A DNA stretch of 64,000 bases from JACVRN01 sp963715565 (GCA_963715565.1 OY970256.1:1054001-1118000); one strand, 5' to 3'. Shown: positions 39,414 through 49,029, counted from the first letter of the stretch. The notes: generated by a model from the sequence alone, not told the origin. Numbers and translations are program-made.

Positions 39414-39685
39414 AGGTCAGAGGTTAGTAAGAGAAAGACGGTTCGAGAGAAGGATAAGCATGATTCCTCGCTCCGTCAGGAGCGTGATGTTTATAGTTAA
39501 CGCAGGATTAAGAGAATCAAGCTCCGTAGGAGCGGCATGTCATCTATGAAGCACATGCCGCTCCTACGGAGCTTGATTCTTCTTTTGTTGCCACTTGCTA
39601 TAAACATCACGCTCCTGACGGAGCTAAATCCGGCTGGTGGCAATCCGATGTTTTAACTAACCTCTAACTTCTGACCTCTAACCTC
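39403..39685. repeat. Three-level nested palindrome: REP doublets inside a tandem-word hairpin
   Basis: Outer arms 39403-39427 and 39656-39685 are AGAGGTTAGAGGTC-type words. Inside, 39470-39496 and 39598-39624 are perfect 27-bp inverted repeats (GCTCCGTCAGGAGC plus flank). Innermost, 39513-39540 and 39553-39580 are perfect 28-bp inverted repeats (GCTCCGTAGGAGC plus flank). The outer arm provides the stop of the GDPD gene, and the distal arm ends 10 nt before the AraC gene. No other gene or promoter is visible in the gap. Confidence 0.92.
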
Positions 39686-39695
39686 TTTTTATTTT

Positions 39696-40538
39696 ATGGA
39701 CAGAGTTTTTTTGCGTCCGCAGTATACGCTTCATTACAGGCGCGCGCGTCGTGTGCGCTGGACGAATTCTGCGCGCTCGGACTACGCGGTGCTCTTTCTG
39801 CTTCGAGGGCGTTTGCGCGGGCTGGTGGCGGGAGAAGGTGTTGAGCTGCGTGAAGCGGGCGCGCTCTTTATTGATCCGGGCGTCGCGGCTGAAGCGGCCA
39901 CGAGCGGTGGCGGCGCGGGCGTCGAGACGGAATTGCTGACGCTGACTTTCGCGCCGTCGCTGGTGCTTGATTCAGCCGTCCGCATGGGTCTCACGCTTTC
40001 GGGCGCGCGTGTGATGTTTAGCGCCGCACTGGTTGACACGGACGAACATCTCACGCGGCTCGCGCGCGATCTATCCGACGAGCTGGCAGAAGAAGAAGCC
40101 GGGCAGGGCTTGGCGGTCGCGGCGCTCGTGGAACAAATGCTCGTGCATCTCTTGCGGCGTCACACAAACGTACGGCGCTCGGACGAGCTTGAGCTATCGC
40201 GCGTCGGCCTCGTTGACCGTCGCATACGCCGCGCCGTCGAGCTGATGCACGCGCACATGGACAGAGACCTTCCGCTCGAAGAGCTGGCCGCTGCGGCCTA
40301 TCTCTCTCCCTTTCACTTTGCGCGGCTCTTCAAAAAACTGGCGGGCACATCACCGCACGCCTACCTTGCCGCTTTGCGCGTCGAGCGCGCGCAAAGCCTG
40401 CTCGCCGAAACAGACATCTCCATCTCAGAAGTCAGCCGTCGCGTCGGCTACTCAAGCCCCAGCCATTTCACCAAAGCCTTTCGCCAGACCACAGGGCTCA
40501 CCCCGCGCGCCTTTCGCGCCGCCATCGTCAGAGGTTAG
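39696..40538 (+). CDS. AraC-family transcriptional regulator
   Basis: 280 residues. The N-terminal ~150 residues resemble a cupin-like ligand-binding domain (SDYAVLFLLRGRLRGLVAGE, AGALFIDPG). The C-terminal double helix-turn-helix is canonical: AVELMHAHMDRDLPLEELAAAAYLSPFHFARLFKKLAGTSPHAYL and VSRRVGYSSPSHFTKAFRQTTGLTPRAFR. The ligand is unknown. The Ada gene follows on the same strand after about 100 nt, so this regulator may or may not control it. The ATG lies just after the outer arm of the nested palindrome and lacks a Shine-Dalgarno. Confidence 0.92.
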   Translation: MDRVFLRPQYTLHYRRARRVRWTNSARSDYAVLFLLRGRLRGLVAGEGVELREAGALFIDPGVAAEAATSGGGAGVETELLTLTFAPSLVLDSAVRMGLTLSGARVMFSAALVDTDEHLTRLARDLSDELAEEEAGQGLAVAALVEQMLVHLLRRHTNVRRSDELELSRVGLVDRRIRRAVELMHAHMDRDLPLEELAAAAYLSPFHFARLFKKLAGTSPHAYLAALRVERAQSLLAETDISISEVSRRVGYSSPSHFTKAFRQTTGLTPRAFRAAIVRG

Positions 40539-40636
40539 CCGAATAATTGTAGAAGAAAGAAAAAGTTTGCCCGCAAGATTCGGATAGATGAAGCCGACCG
40601 AGCGCAGGTAGAATGCTCCGCATAGAGGTGATTGTG

Positions 40637-41728
40637 ATGGAACAGAATCAAACACTGGTTGAAGAATTGCGGATGATAGATGAGGAGACGCGCTGGCGTG
40701 CGGTCTCGGCGCGCGACTCACAATTCGACGGGATAATTTTCTACGGCGTGCGCTCCACACGCGTTTATTGCAAGCCGTCGTGCCCGTCCAGGCGACCCGG
40801 TCGCGAACAGGTTCTCTTTTTCGACTCTCAAGGTGATGCAGAGTCAGCCGGGTTTCGTCCCTGTCGCCGCTGTCGCCCGCGTGTCGTTGAGGCGCGCGAT
40901 GCGCAGGTCGAGCTTGTCGAGCGTGCCTGTCGATTGATAGAGGCGCACGAGACGGGCACGCCATCGCTTGCGGAACTCGGCGCGGAGCTGGGCGTGAGCC
41001 AGTACTATCTTCAGCGCACATTTAAGAAGATCGTCGGCGTCAGCCCACGCCAGTACGCCGTTGCTCACAGGGTCAACCAGTTCAAAGCACGCATCAAGGA
41101 TGGAGGAACAGTGACGGGCGCATTGTACGACGCGGGCTACGGCTCAAGCAGCCGTCTGTATGAGAAGGCGGACGCGGAACTCGGCATGACGCCAGCGTCT
41201 TACGCGCGCGGTGGGGCCGGGGCGCAGATTATTTACACCGTCGCCGCGTGCGAGCTGGGCCACCTGCTCGTGGCGGTGACCGAGCGAGGCTTATGTGCCG
41301 TGCGACTGGGCGATTCCGAGGCGGAACTCGAAGGCATGCTCCGTGAAGAGTTCCCCGAAGCGTCGATAGGCAAAGACGCAGAGTCGCTGGGCGAGTACGT
41401 TGAAGTCATCTTGCGGCATCTGGCAGGACAGCAAACAAGTTTGGAGCTGCCTTTGGACGTGCGCGCGACAGCATTCCAGCGGCGTGTCTGGAGCTATCTG
41501 CAAACCATTCCTTACGGCGAGGTTCAATCGTATGGCGAAGTGGCCGCCCGTTTAGGTCAACCCACGGCGGTCAGGGCAGTGGCGCGTGCGTGCGCCGCCA
41601 ACACGGTCGCACTGGTCGTTCCCTGTCATCGCGTGATTCGCGGGAACGGCGAGTTGGGCGGATACCGCTGGGGACTCGCAAGAAAGCGCGCCCTGATTGA
41701 TCGTGAGCGATCAAGCAAGCCTTCCTAA
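40637..41728 (+). CDS. ada: Bifunctional Ada: regulator and O6-alkylguanine-DNA alkyltransferase
   Basis: 363 residues from ATG 40637, preceded by AGAGG. The N-Ada zinc domain has Cys45, Cys49, Cys76 and Cys79 (VYCKPSCPSRRP, RPCRRCRP); Cys45 is the likely methyl-phosphotriester acceptor. One AraC-type helix-turn-helix region follows (PSLAELGAELGVSQYYLQRT, GALYDAGYGSSSRLYEKADA). The C-terminal alkyltransferase has VVPCHRVIRGNGELGGYRWG with acceptor Cys330. As in E. coli Ada, methylation of the N-terminal cysteine would turn it into an activator of alkylation repair genes. No alkA or alkB is adjacent. Confidence 0.95.
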   Translation: MEQNQTLVEELRMIDEETRWRAVSARDSQFDGIIFYGVRSTRVYCKPSCPSRRPGREQVLFFDSQGDAESAGFRPCRRCRPRVVEARDAQVELVERACRLIEAHETGTPSLAELGAELGVSQYYLQRTFKKIVGVSPRQYAVAHRVNQFKARIKDGGTVTGALYDAGYGSSSRLYEKADAELGMTPASYARGGAGAQIIYTVAACELGHLLVAVTERGLCAVRLGDSEAELEGMLREEFPEASIGKDAESLGEYVEVILRHLAGQQTSLELPLDVRATAFQRRVWSYLQTIPYGEVQSYGEVAARLGQPTAVRAVARACAANTVALVVPCHRVIRGNGELGGYRWGLARKRALIDRERSSKPS

Positions 41729-41746
41729 TGGTCATACGATGGCCGA

Positions 41747-41841
41747 TCACCGCAGAGACGCAGAGAGCGCAGAGATAACGCAGAGAGAGTTGAATTATTT
41801 TCTCTGCGCCCCCTCTGCGACATCTCTGCGTCTCTGCGGTG
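41747..41841. repeat. Tandem-word hairpin (CGCAGAGA type)
   Basis: 41747-41788 (TCACCGCAGAGACGCAGAGA and onward) pairs with 41800-41841, with several mismatches in the inner half. Words are CGCAGAGA. The loop is short (GTTGAATTATTT). It lies 18 nt after the ada stop. Confidence 0.85.
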
Positions 41842-41911
41842 AGTTCTATTTGAAACTCACCCACTCTCCCATTGGATTTCGTCCTTGTCGCTTGCCCGTT
41901 CGTCCTTGTGT

Positions 41912-41940
41912 TTGACCGTCTCATCACACTTTTGAATAAA
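41912..41940 (+). promoter_or_regulatory. Candidate promoter of the serine hydrolase gene
   Basis: TTGACC (41912-41917), 17 nt, AATAAA (41935-41940), about 75 nt before the ATG at 42017. The -10 is weak. The start itself has AAGGAAAG upstream. Confidence 0.35.
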
Positions 41941-42016
41941 GTTTCCGTTTGTCGTGTTACGCTAATCGGGCTTACATCCTGAGCCGTATTCCAATCTGCT
42001 AACAGAAGGAAAGAGA

Positions 42017-43693
42017 ATGATTCATCAACTGCATGCCGGAGTCCGCGTCCTGTGCTTCCTGTTATTTACCTCGTCGCTGTGCTGCTTTGCGCAGTCCGCT
42101 CCCGCACCGGAGAAAGAACAGGGCGCGCTCCGGCAAAAGCTTCAGGCGAAGCTCAACGAGTTTCATGCCGGAGGAAAATTTCCGGGCGGAAGCGCAGGCT
42201 TCGCGCTCGCCGACGGAACATCTTTCGGTCTGGCAGTCGGCCTCTCCAACGTCGAGACCAACACCGCCATGACTCCAAACGACCTAATGCTGCAAGGGAG
42301 TGTCGGCAAGACTTACGTCGCGGCGGTCGCCCTGCAACTGGTACAGGAAAAAAAGCTGAGTCTCGACGATAAGATTGAAAAATATCTGGGCAGCGAAAAA
42401 TGGTTCTCGCGCCTGCCGAACGCGCGCGACATCACCGTCCGCATGCTCATGAATCACACGAGCGGTCTTGTACGCTACGAGTTCAAAGAACAATTCACGA
42501 AAGATTTGACGGCTAATCCCGAACGTGTCTGGAAACCTGAAGAGCTGGTCGCTTACATTCTGGACACGTCTGCGCCTTTCGCGGCGGGCAAGGGCTGGGA
42601 CTATTCCGATACGAATTACATCGTGCTGGGCATGATTATCGAGCGCATCACGGGCCATACTTATTACGAGGAGATGGCGCGCAGAATTTTAGTCCCTCTT
42701 GGATTGCGCCAGACCGTCCCGTCCGACCGGCGCACGATTCCCAATCTGGCGCAGGGCTATGCTGGCAAGGACAATCCTTTCGGCGGCACGGATGCGATGC
42801 TCACAAAGGGCGAGATGGTCATCAACCCTCAATTCGAATGGACCGGAGGCGGCATCGCTTCGACAGCCGCAGACCTCGCGCGCTGGGCAAAGCTGCTCTA
42901 CGAGGGCAAAGCCTTCGAGCCTTCCCTGTTGAGCAGGATGCTTGAGGGCGTTCCGGCGCGTCTTGGCGGCGATGCTCAATATGGTCTCGGCGTCATCATA
43001 CGCCCGACATCGCAGGGCATCGCTTACGGTCACAGCGGTTTCTTTCCCGGCTATCTCACCGAAGTCATGTATTTTCCGGAAGCCAGAGCAGCCATCGCCG
43101 TTCAAGTCAATACGAGTGTGCCGCGCGCGACGGGTAAACCGCTCGGGCGATTTATCACGGAGCTTGCGGAAATCATCGTCAACGAACAAAGAGGCACGGA
43201 CGAGGCGGAGGTGATGAGCATCGTCAATCGCCTGTTTGAAACGATGGAGACGAAACAGTTGGAGACCTTGCGCGGCTTATTCATTCCCGAAGGACGTCTT
43301 GTTTCAACCTTCACGCAGCAGGGACAAGCGACGGTGCGGCTCTTATCGTTGGACGATTTTCTGAAGATGGTGGCGGAGACGAAAGAGCCTTACCGCGAAA
43401 GGATGTTCGAGACGGAAGTGCGAGTGCGAGGCAACATGGCGACCGTGTGGGGCCGTTATGATTTTCATGTCGGCGCGAAACGGACCAACTGCGGCTACAA
43501 CTCAATTCAGCTCATGCGCGTCAATGAAGGATGGAAAATCATCAACATCGCCTCGACCATCATCACGCAAGGCTGCCCGGAGACGAAGCAACAAGCGAGA
43601 ATGAGCGAAGCCGACATGCGCGTCGCTCATTCTCGCTTGTTGCTTCGCTCATCATCTTACCAAACTCTGACGCGCTTCTCTGGCTTGAGATAG
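42017..43693 (+). CDS. Exported beta-lactamase-fold serine hydrolase with SnoaL-like C-terminal domain
   Basis: 558 residues with a signal peptide (VLCFLLFTSSLCCFAQ). The class C beta-lactamase / DD-peptidase fold has SxxK as SVGK (Ser95, Lys98), Tyr196 in GKGWDYSDTNY (YSD instead of YSN) and YGHSGFFPG as the third motif. Residues ~390-520 form an NTF2/SnoaL-like domain (VMSIVNRLFETMETKQLETL ... NEGWKIINIAS). The function is hydrolase or transpeptidase-like; beta-lactam resistance should not be assumed. The last ~40 residues pass through a 24-bp-arm hairpin and run 37 nt into the 3' end of the convergent M13 peptidase gene, so the natural stop was probably displaced. Confidence 0.87.
   Translation: MIHQLHAGVRVLCFLLFTSSLCCFAQSAPAPEKEQGALRQKLQAKLNEFHAGGKFPGGSAGFALADGTSFGLAVGLSNVETNTAMTPNDLMLQGSVGKTYVAAVALQLVQEKKLSLDDKIEKYLGSEKWFSRLPNARDITVRMLMNHTSGLVRYEFKEQFTKDLTANPERVWKPEELVAYILDTSAPFAAGKGWDYSDTNYIVLGMIIERITGHTYYEEMARRILVPLGLRQTVPSDRRTIPNLAQGYAGKDNPFGGTDAMLTKGEMVINPQFEWTGGGIASTAADLARWAKLLYEGKAFEPSLLSRMLEGVPARLGGDAQYGLGVIIRPTSQGIAYGHSGFFPGYLTEVMYFPEARAAIAVQVNTSVPRATGKPLGRFITELAEIIVNEQRGTDEAEVMSIVNRLFETMETKQLETLRGLFIPEGRLVSTFTQQGQATVRLLSLDDFLKMVAETKEPYRERMFETEVRVRGNMATVWGRYDFHVGAKRTNCGYNSIQLMRVNEGWKIINIASTIITQGCPETKQQARMSEADMRVAHSRLLLRSSSYQTLTRFSGLR
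43585..43646. repeat. Perfect 24-bp inverted repeat between convergent genes
   Basis: 43585-43608 and 43623-43646 are exact reverse complements (GAAGCAACAAGCGAGAATGA and onward) around a 14-nt loop. The word GAGCGAAGC / AAGCGAG recurs within the arms. It is translated in the serine hydrolase frame and lies 10 nt after the stop of the M13 peptidase gene. It could act as a bidirectional terminator but has no T-run. Confidence 0.9.
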
Positions 43694-45717
43694 AGCTTGC
43701 GCTCGGGCTGGACGTTAAACGCCTGATACCAGGCGTCCAGGTTACGCACTATGTCGGCTCGATATTCATCAGGAGCATGACCGTCGGTCACCAACTGTAG
43801 ACGCAATGCCTCTGGCCGTTGTTTACCACGCCAGCTCTGTCCATAGGCGATGAAGAAACGCTGGTCACCCGTGAAGCCCTGGGCGTCCGGCGCGGGCTTA
43901 TCCTTGTAGTCGCTACGGTAGCCGTCATAAGCAGCCGACAGCCCTGCGAGGTCTGCGATGTTTTCGCTCAGCGTTAGCTTGCCGTTCACATGCACACCGG
44001 GCAGCGGCTCGTAGGCGTCGAACTGAGCCGCGAGCATGGCTGCCTCAGCGCGGAAGTGGGCGAGGTCCTGCGGCGTCCACCAGTTGAGAAGTCGCCCCTG
44101 TGCGTCGAACTGGCTCCCCTGGTCGTCGAAGCTATGACTAATCTCGTGACCGATGGTCGCTCCGATGCTGCCGTAATTCTCTACGGGGTCGGCGGTCATA
44201 TCAAAGAAGGGCGGACGCAGGATAGCAGCCGGGAAGTTCAAAGCATTCTGTATGGGCAGGTTCAGAGCGTTCACAGTCTGGGGCGTGATGTACCACTCTG
44301 ATTTATCCACGGGCTTTCCGAGTTTGGAAAGACTCCAGTGATAGTCAAAGAGTTCCGAGCGCTGTGCGTTGCGCAGCGCTTCTCCGGGCACAACCTCGAA
44401 GCCGGAGTAGTCCCGCCAGTGCTCCGGATAACCTATGCCGACATACAAAGTATCCAGCTTGGCCCTGGCCTTGGCGCGCGTGGCGGGCGACATCCACTTG
44501 AGATTATCTATGCGTCGTCTGAAGGCTTCGATGATGTTCCTGACCATGACTTGCAGCGCGGCCTTGGCTTCGGGCGGAAAATAACGCTTGACGTAGAGCT
44601 TGCCGACCGCGTCGCCAAAGGCATTGCTGGTGGCGGAGACCGCCCGCTTCCAACGCTCACGCTGTTTCGGTATACCATTGAGCGTCGTGCCGTAGAACTT
44701 GAACGCCTCGTCGGCGAAAGCCCTGGGCAGGAGCGGCGAAGCACGGTCAAGAACGCGGAAAGCCAGATACTCTTTCCAGACGTTGAGCGGTTGATTGCCG
44801 ACCAGAGCAGAGATGCCTTTAACCCCTGCCGGGTGCCAGACCATAATCATGGGTTGAGCGGAGAGCCCTGCGGCCTTGAAGTAGCTTCTCCAGTCGAGCC
44901 CCGGCGCGCGAGCGGAAAATGATTGAAGAGGCCAGGGATTGTTAGCCTTGTGTACATCATTGGAGTCAGTGCGGGTGGTGTGCGCCTGCGCAATCTTGCG
45001 TTCAAGTTCGTAAATGCGAGCGGCCTGCGCGTCCGCGTCCGGCAGCCCTGCGAGCTTCAGGACGGTGGCGATATGCTCACGATATTTGGTTTGCAGCTCC
45101 ACATCGCTCGTCTCCTTGCTCAGATAATTATCACGGTCCGGCAGCCCCAGCCCGCCCTGTAATAAGTAGGCGACGTTGCGTGTGGGACGGTTGAAGTCCA
45201 GAGAGACCCACAGACCGAACAACCTGTCCGTGTAGAAATTCGTGCTATTGAGCGGGTCAACGTCTGCGCGCAACTGGCTGCCCAGTACGTCCGCGAGCGC
45301 AGTCTTGTTATTGATAGCCTTAATCTCGTCCAGCTCCACCTGGACGGAATTCAAGCCAAGCTCCTCTATGACCTTCTCGTCCATGTAGGCATCGTAGTAA
45401 GCACCGATCTTGCGCGCCTCTGCATCTGTGGCCGACTTGCCCGCTTCCTTAATCAGGTTGGCGGTTTGCTCTCTGGCCTCTTCGGCGAGGATGTCAAACA
45501 CGCCGTAGCTGGCGCGGTCCTCAGGGATGTTGGTGGCCTTCATCCAGCCGCCGTTGGTGTAGCCGAAAAAGTCGTCGCCGGGATGGACGGTCTTGTCCAT
45601 GCCTGATAAGTCAAGACCGTGCGTCTTATCCCGAACTCTCAGGGGGTGTGCTTGCGGGATACTACCAAGCAACAAGATCACCGCCAGGAGGATGATCTTC
45701 AAGTAGGTGTAGCGCAT
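43657..45717 (-). CDS. M13-family (neprilysin/PepO-like) zinc metallopeptidase
   Basis: 686 residues from ATG 45717 (MRYTYLKIILLAVILLLGSI, signal peptide), with GGTGAG upstream; the longer frame lacks support. The zinc site is GATIGHEISHSFDDQG (HExxH near residues 524-528) and the third ligand is in LSENIADLAGLSAAYDGY (ExxxD). An M13 end motif follows (FFIAYGQSWRGK ... RNLDAWYQAFNV). Bacterial M13 enzymes are periplasmic or secreted oligopeptidases of broad specificity. The N-terminal motif PGDDFFGYTNGGWMKATNIP is also typical. It follows the permease gene on the same strand by ~175 nt. Confidence 0.94.
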   Translation of the reverse strand: MRYTYLKIILLAVILLLGSIPQAHPLRVRDKTHGLDLSGMDKTVHPGDDFFGYTNGGWMKATNIPEDRASYGVFDILAEEAREQTANLIKEAGKSATDAEARKIGAYYDAYMDEKVIEELGLNSVQVELDEIKAINNKTALADVLGSQLRADVDPLNSTNFYTDRLFGLWVSLDFNRPTRNVAYLLQGGLGLPDRDNYLSKETSDVELQTKYREHIATVLKLAGLPDADAQAARIYELERKIAQAHTTRTDSNDVHKANNPWPLQSFSARAPGLDWRSYFKAAGLSAQPMIMVWHPAGVKGISALVGNQPLNVWKEYLAFRVLDRASPLLPRAFADEAFKFYGTTLNGIPKQRERWKRAVSATSNAFGDAVGKLYVKRYFPPEAKAALQVMVRNIIEAFRRRIDNLKWMSPATRAKARAKLDTLYVGIGYPEHWRDYSGFEVVPGEALRNAQRSELFDYHWSLSKLGKPVDKSEWYITPQTVNALNLPIQNALNFPAAILRPPFFDMTADPVENYGSIGATIGHEISHSFDDQGSQFDAQGRLLNWWTPQDLAHFRAEAAMLAAQFDAYEPLPGVHVNGKLTLSENIADLAGLSAAYDGYRSDYKDKPAPDAQGFTGDQRFFIAYGQSWRGKQRPEALRLQLVTDGHAPDEYRADIVRNLDAWYQAFNVQPERKLYLKPEKRVRVW

Positions 45718-45891
45718 AGTTTTTCTCACCAATCTACGGTCTGGAAGCGGGCTTTCATTTCCCTGATAAGCACAGGATTTACCGGGCTGGATTTTAGCCC
45801 TTGGCCGGGCTCTTGAGGAAGCTTTTAATCGCTTCCTCAATCGCATTCTGAAATCGTCCGGTACAGATTGGCCCGGTATTTAAGCTATTCG

Positions 45892-48360
45892 TCACTCATG
45901 GCGCAGCGCGATCATGGGGTCTACTTTGGCTGCACGGCGGGCGGGAATGTAACCGGCCAGCAAGGCAATGCTGCCGAGCAGTAGAGGGATGCTGACAAAC
46001 GTCAGGGCGTCGGTGGCGCTGGTTTCAAAAAGCAGGCTTGAGAGAAAACGCGTTAAGACGTATGCGCCCGCGAGGCCGATGGCAATGCCGCAGAGGACGA
46101 GTATCAATGCCTGTCGAATAACGAGTCGCAGGATGGCACGCGGTTGTGCGCCCAGGGCCATGCGAATCCCTATTTCATGAGTCCGCTGGTTGACCCAGTA
46201 GCTCATCACTCCGTAGATGCCTATCGCGGCCAGAATTAAAGCGACCGCCGCAAACACACCGAGCAGGAACATGGCGAAGCGTTGCCGCGCCAGCGAATCA
46301 TATAGACGCTGCTCCATCGTCTGAACATCAAAAACGGGAAGCTCCGTGTCCAGCGTTTGAATCTCTTTTGTAATCGCTCCCGTCATCAGAAGGGGGTCGG
46401 AAGTGGTGCGTACGAGCATGTACATGTTTCTTGAGACGTATTGCTCAAATGGAAAGTAGACGGTGACGGGCGGTTCTTTTTCCGCGCTATATTGTTTAGC
46501 CGCGCTGATGACTCCCACCACAGTCCAACGCGAATCCGTCAGGACTCTGGTCAGTTGCAATCGCTTGCCAATCGGGTCTTGATTCGGCCAGAAGCGCTCA
46601 GCCGTCGCTTCGTCGACAATCACGACTTCGGGCTGGCCCGTGGTGTCCTGCTCTGTAAAATTTCGTCCCTGCAAAAGCGGAATGCCCATCGTGCGGAAAT
46701 AGCCGGGGCTGACAATACGCACGTTCGACATGGTCGAGTTCTGACCCGTGTTTGAGACGTAGCCTTCGACCGCGACCGGCTCCCACGCGAGCGCGACCGC
46801 GCTCATCGGAAGCGAATAGGTGACGCCTGCGGATTCGACTCCCGGCAATCTCTTTATTCTTTCACCCGCCTCACGGTAAAAAGCCGTCAGAGATTCCGGC
46901 TTCGGATATTTCGAGGCGGGCAGCGAAAGACGCAGGGAAAGAACGTTGTGGGCATCGAAGCCTGGATTGGCGTTCGCTATGCGCCGGTAGCTGCGTATGA
47001 GCAGGCCGGAGCCTATGAGCAGCACCAGCGACAGCGCAACCTCTGTGATAATCAGTAAGCGGCGTATGCGATGATGGCTCAGACCAAAAGCTCCGCCTCC
47101 GGTCGAGGAGCGGCCTCCCTCTTTGAGCGATTCGTTGAGATCAACGCGCGAGGCTCGCCATGCCGGGACGAGTCCAAACAGAATGCCGGTCAAGAAGGAA
47201 ACCGAGAAGGTAAATAACATCACGCGGCTATTGATGCTGACTTCATGGAGGCGCGGAATATTATCCGGGCCAAGGACGCGCAACACCTGTACGCCCCACA
47301 GCGCTATCCCGAGCCCGCACAGTCCACCCAGCAGCGCGAGCAACACGCTTTCCGTCAGGAGCTGCCTGACGATGCGCAGGCGGCTTGCGCCAATGGCGGC
47401 GCGAATAGCAATCTCCTTCTCTCTAACGGCGGCGCGTGAAAGCAAAAGGTTGGCGACGTTCGCGCAACTGATGAGCAGGACAAAACTGACCGATCCAAGG
47501 AGCACGTAGAGAGCCAGTCGCAGGTCTCCGACAACCTGTTCGAGCAACGGCACGACGCTGATGGTGAGCCCGCCGTGCGCGGGATAAGCAGCCGGGTACT
47601 GCTCTTTCATACGGTTGGCTAGAACATCCATCTCGGCCTGTGCCTGCGCCACGGTGACGCCGGGTTTCAATCTGGCAAAGATATTAAAGTCCTCGTGCCC
47701 GCGCTCCGCTCTATCGGCATCACTCATAGGCATGGGCAGCAACACGTCGGCCTTTTCGATACCGTTAACGGCAGGCATGACCTCGTTGGTCAGGGTAAAT
47801 TCCCGTGGCATGACGCCGACAATGGGCAAGGTGTTGCCGTTTAAGGTCAGCGTTTTTCCTACGATTCCGGGGTCTGCGCCAAAGCGTCGCTGCCAGAATC
47901 CGTAACTTAAAATTACTGTCGGCGGCTTGCCCTTCTCAGCATCTTCCGGTTGAAAGACACGCCCGAGTATTGCCTGCGCGCCGAACAGTGGAAAGAAGGA
48001 GGAGGAGACCCTTGCGCCGTCAACACGCTCTGGCGTTCCCTGCCCCGTCAGGTTAAAGCTTCCGCCCAGAGCCACAGCCGTCTCGTCAAAAACATGGTTC
48101 TCCGTTTTAATGTCTATGTATTGACCGGGCGAAAACCAGTCCTGCGCTACGTTCAAGCCGGGAGAGCGATTCCAGAGGATAACCAGCCGGTCTGCATCCT
48201 TGTAAGGCAAAGGGCGCAGAAGAAGCGCATCAGTCACGCTGAAGATAGCGCTATTGGCTCCAATGCCAATCGCCAGCGATAAGGTGGCCGCGATGGCAAA
48301 GCCCTTATTCTTAAAAAGCATCCGCAATCCATACCACAGATCATGCCATATGGTTTCCAT
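45892..48360 (-). CDS. ADOP-type permease (MacB periplasmic core and two FtsX domains)
   Basis: 822 residues from ATG 48360 (METIWHDLWYGLRMLFKNKG). The N-terminal helix AATLSLAIGIGANSAIFSVT leads into a MacB-type periplasmic core with the ADOP motif RPLPYKDADRLVIL. FtsX helices (~270-400) are followed by a second periplasmic core (~440-660) and three final helices, ending RRAAKVDPMIALRHE. Such acidobacterial duplicated orphan permeases have no ATPase gene next to them, as here. They resemble MacB/LolCE machines that transmit force rather than transport. Substrate and ATPase partner are unknown. GAGGTGG lies six nt before this ATG. Confidence 0.93.
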   Translation of the reverse strand: METIWHDLWYGLRMLFKNKGFAIAATLSLAIGIGANSAIFSVTDALLLRPLPYKDADRLVILWNRSPGLNVAQDWFSPGQYIDIKTENHVFDETAVALGGSFNLTGQGTPERVDGARVSSSFFPLFGAQAILGRVFQPEDAEKGKPPTVILSYGFWQRRFGADPGIVGKTLTLNGNTLPIVGVMPREFTLTNEVMPAVNGIEKADVLLPMPMSDADRAERGHEDFNIFARLKPGVTVAQAQAEMDVLANRMKEQYPAAYPAHGGLTISVVPLLEQVVGDLRLALYVLLGSVSFVLLISCANVANLLLSRAAVREKEIAIRAAIGASRLRIVRQLLTESVLLALLGGLCGLGIALWGVQVLRVLGPDNIPRLHEVSINSRVMLFTFSVSFLTGILFGLVPAWRASRVDLNESLKEGGRSSTGGGAFGLSHHRIRRLLIITEVALSLVLLIGSGLLIRSYRRIANANPGFDAHNVLSLRLSLPASKYPKPESLTAFYREAGERIKRLPGVESAGVTYSLPMSAVALAWEPVAVEGYVSNTGQNSTMSNVRIVSPGYFRTMGIPLLQGRNFTEQDTTGQPEVVIVDEATAERFWPNQDPIGKRLQLTRVLTDSRWTVVGVISAAKQYSAEKEPPVTVYFPFEQYVSRNMYMLVRTTSDPLLMTGAITKEIQTLDTELPVFDVQTMEQRLYDSLARQRFAMFLLGVFAAVALILAAIGIYGVMSYWVNQRTHEIGIRMALGAQPRAILRLVIRQALILVLCGIAIGLAGAYVLTRFLSSLLFETSATDALTFVSIPLLLGSIALLAGYIPARRAAKVDPMIALRHE

Positions 48361-48567
48361 CATCCACCTCATCAATCCGCATTTTCACCGAGACCTTGCG
48401 GGCGATGATATATAAATCCGGAACAAGATACAGGAATTTTGTGACGAAATACTTCTATGGAGGGACGGACAGGCTAAATCCGTATCGCTGCGGCCCGTTA
48501 GAGAGCGATAAAACTACTCATCAAGCGGCGGCTTTTTGTACAGCAGATTTTACAAAACGTCCGGCGA

Positions 48568-49029
48568 TTACTTTTGCTTCGGTTTCAATTCCCACAGGAC
48601 GTTGACGATGACCCAGCGTCCATTCCACTTGACCATGTGCAGGTAATCTATCCAGCTCGCGGCCACAACTTTGACGCTCGCCGCATTCTCAAACACGTCT
48701 AGAATCGTGACATCCTTTTGTCTTTGCTCTTTGGGAATCGATGTGGAGCCGCCGCCTGCCCTCGTCCCCTGCACCAGCGTCATGGCGCTCATCTGCCTGA
48801 GCGCGCTTCTTCCGGTTTGCGGGTCGGTGACGACAATCCTCTTCGCTAATTCAGGGTGCAGGCTCTTTTCCATCCGTTCGGCATTTCCTTCGTACCAGCC
48901 TTCTATGTAATCAAGCGCGGTCTGCTTGATTGCTGTCTGGTCGGCGGCGGAGGCTGTCACCGTTTGCGCGCGGGCTTCGCACACGCACAAGGTCAGAATT
49001 GTGACTAAAGCAAATACAAAATTTTTCAT
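48568..49029 (-). CDS. Exported NTF2-like (SnoaL / putative lumazine-binding) protein
   Basis: 153 residues with a signal peptide (MKNFVFALVTILTLCVCEARA-QT). The fold pattern is NTF2-like: TALDYIEGWYEGNAERMEKS, LHPELAKR, VTILDVFENAASVKVVAASW and VKWNGRWVIVNVLWELKPK. Related proteins often occur as domains attached to serine hydrolases, and a beta-lactamase-fold gene lies just upstream. A role as its accessory is possible but unproven. AAGGAGCTTAAG precedes the ATG. Confidence 0.82.
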   Translation of the reverse strand: MKNFVFALVTILTLCVCEARAQTVTASAADQTAIKQTALDYIEGWYEGNAERMEKSLHPELAKRIVVTDPQTGRSALRQMSAMTLVQGTRAGGGSTSIPKEQRQKDVTILDVFENAASVKVVAASWIDYLHMVKWNGRWVIVNVLWELKPKQK

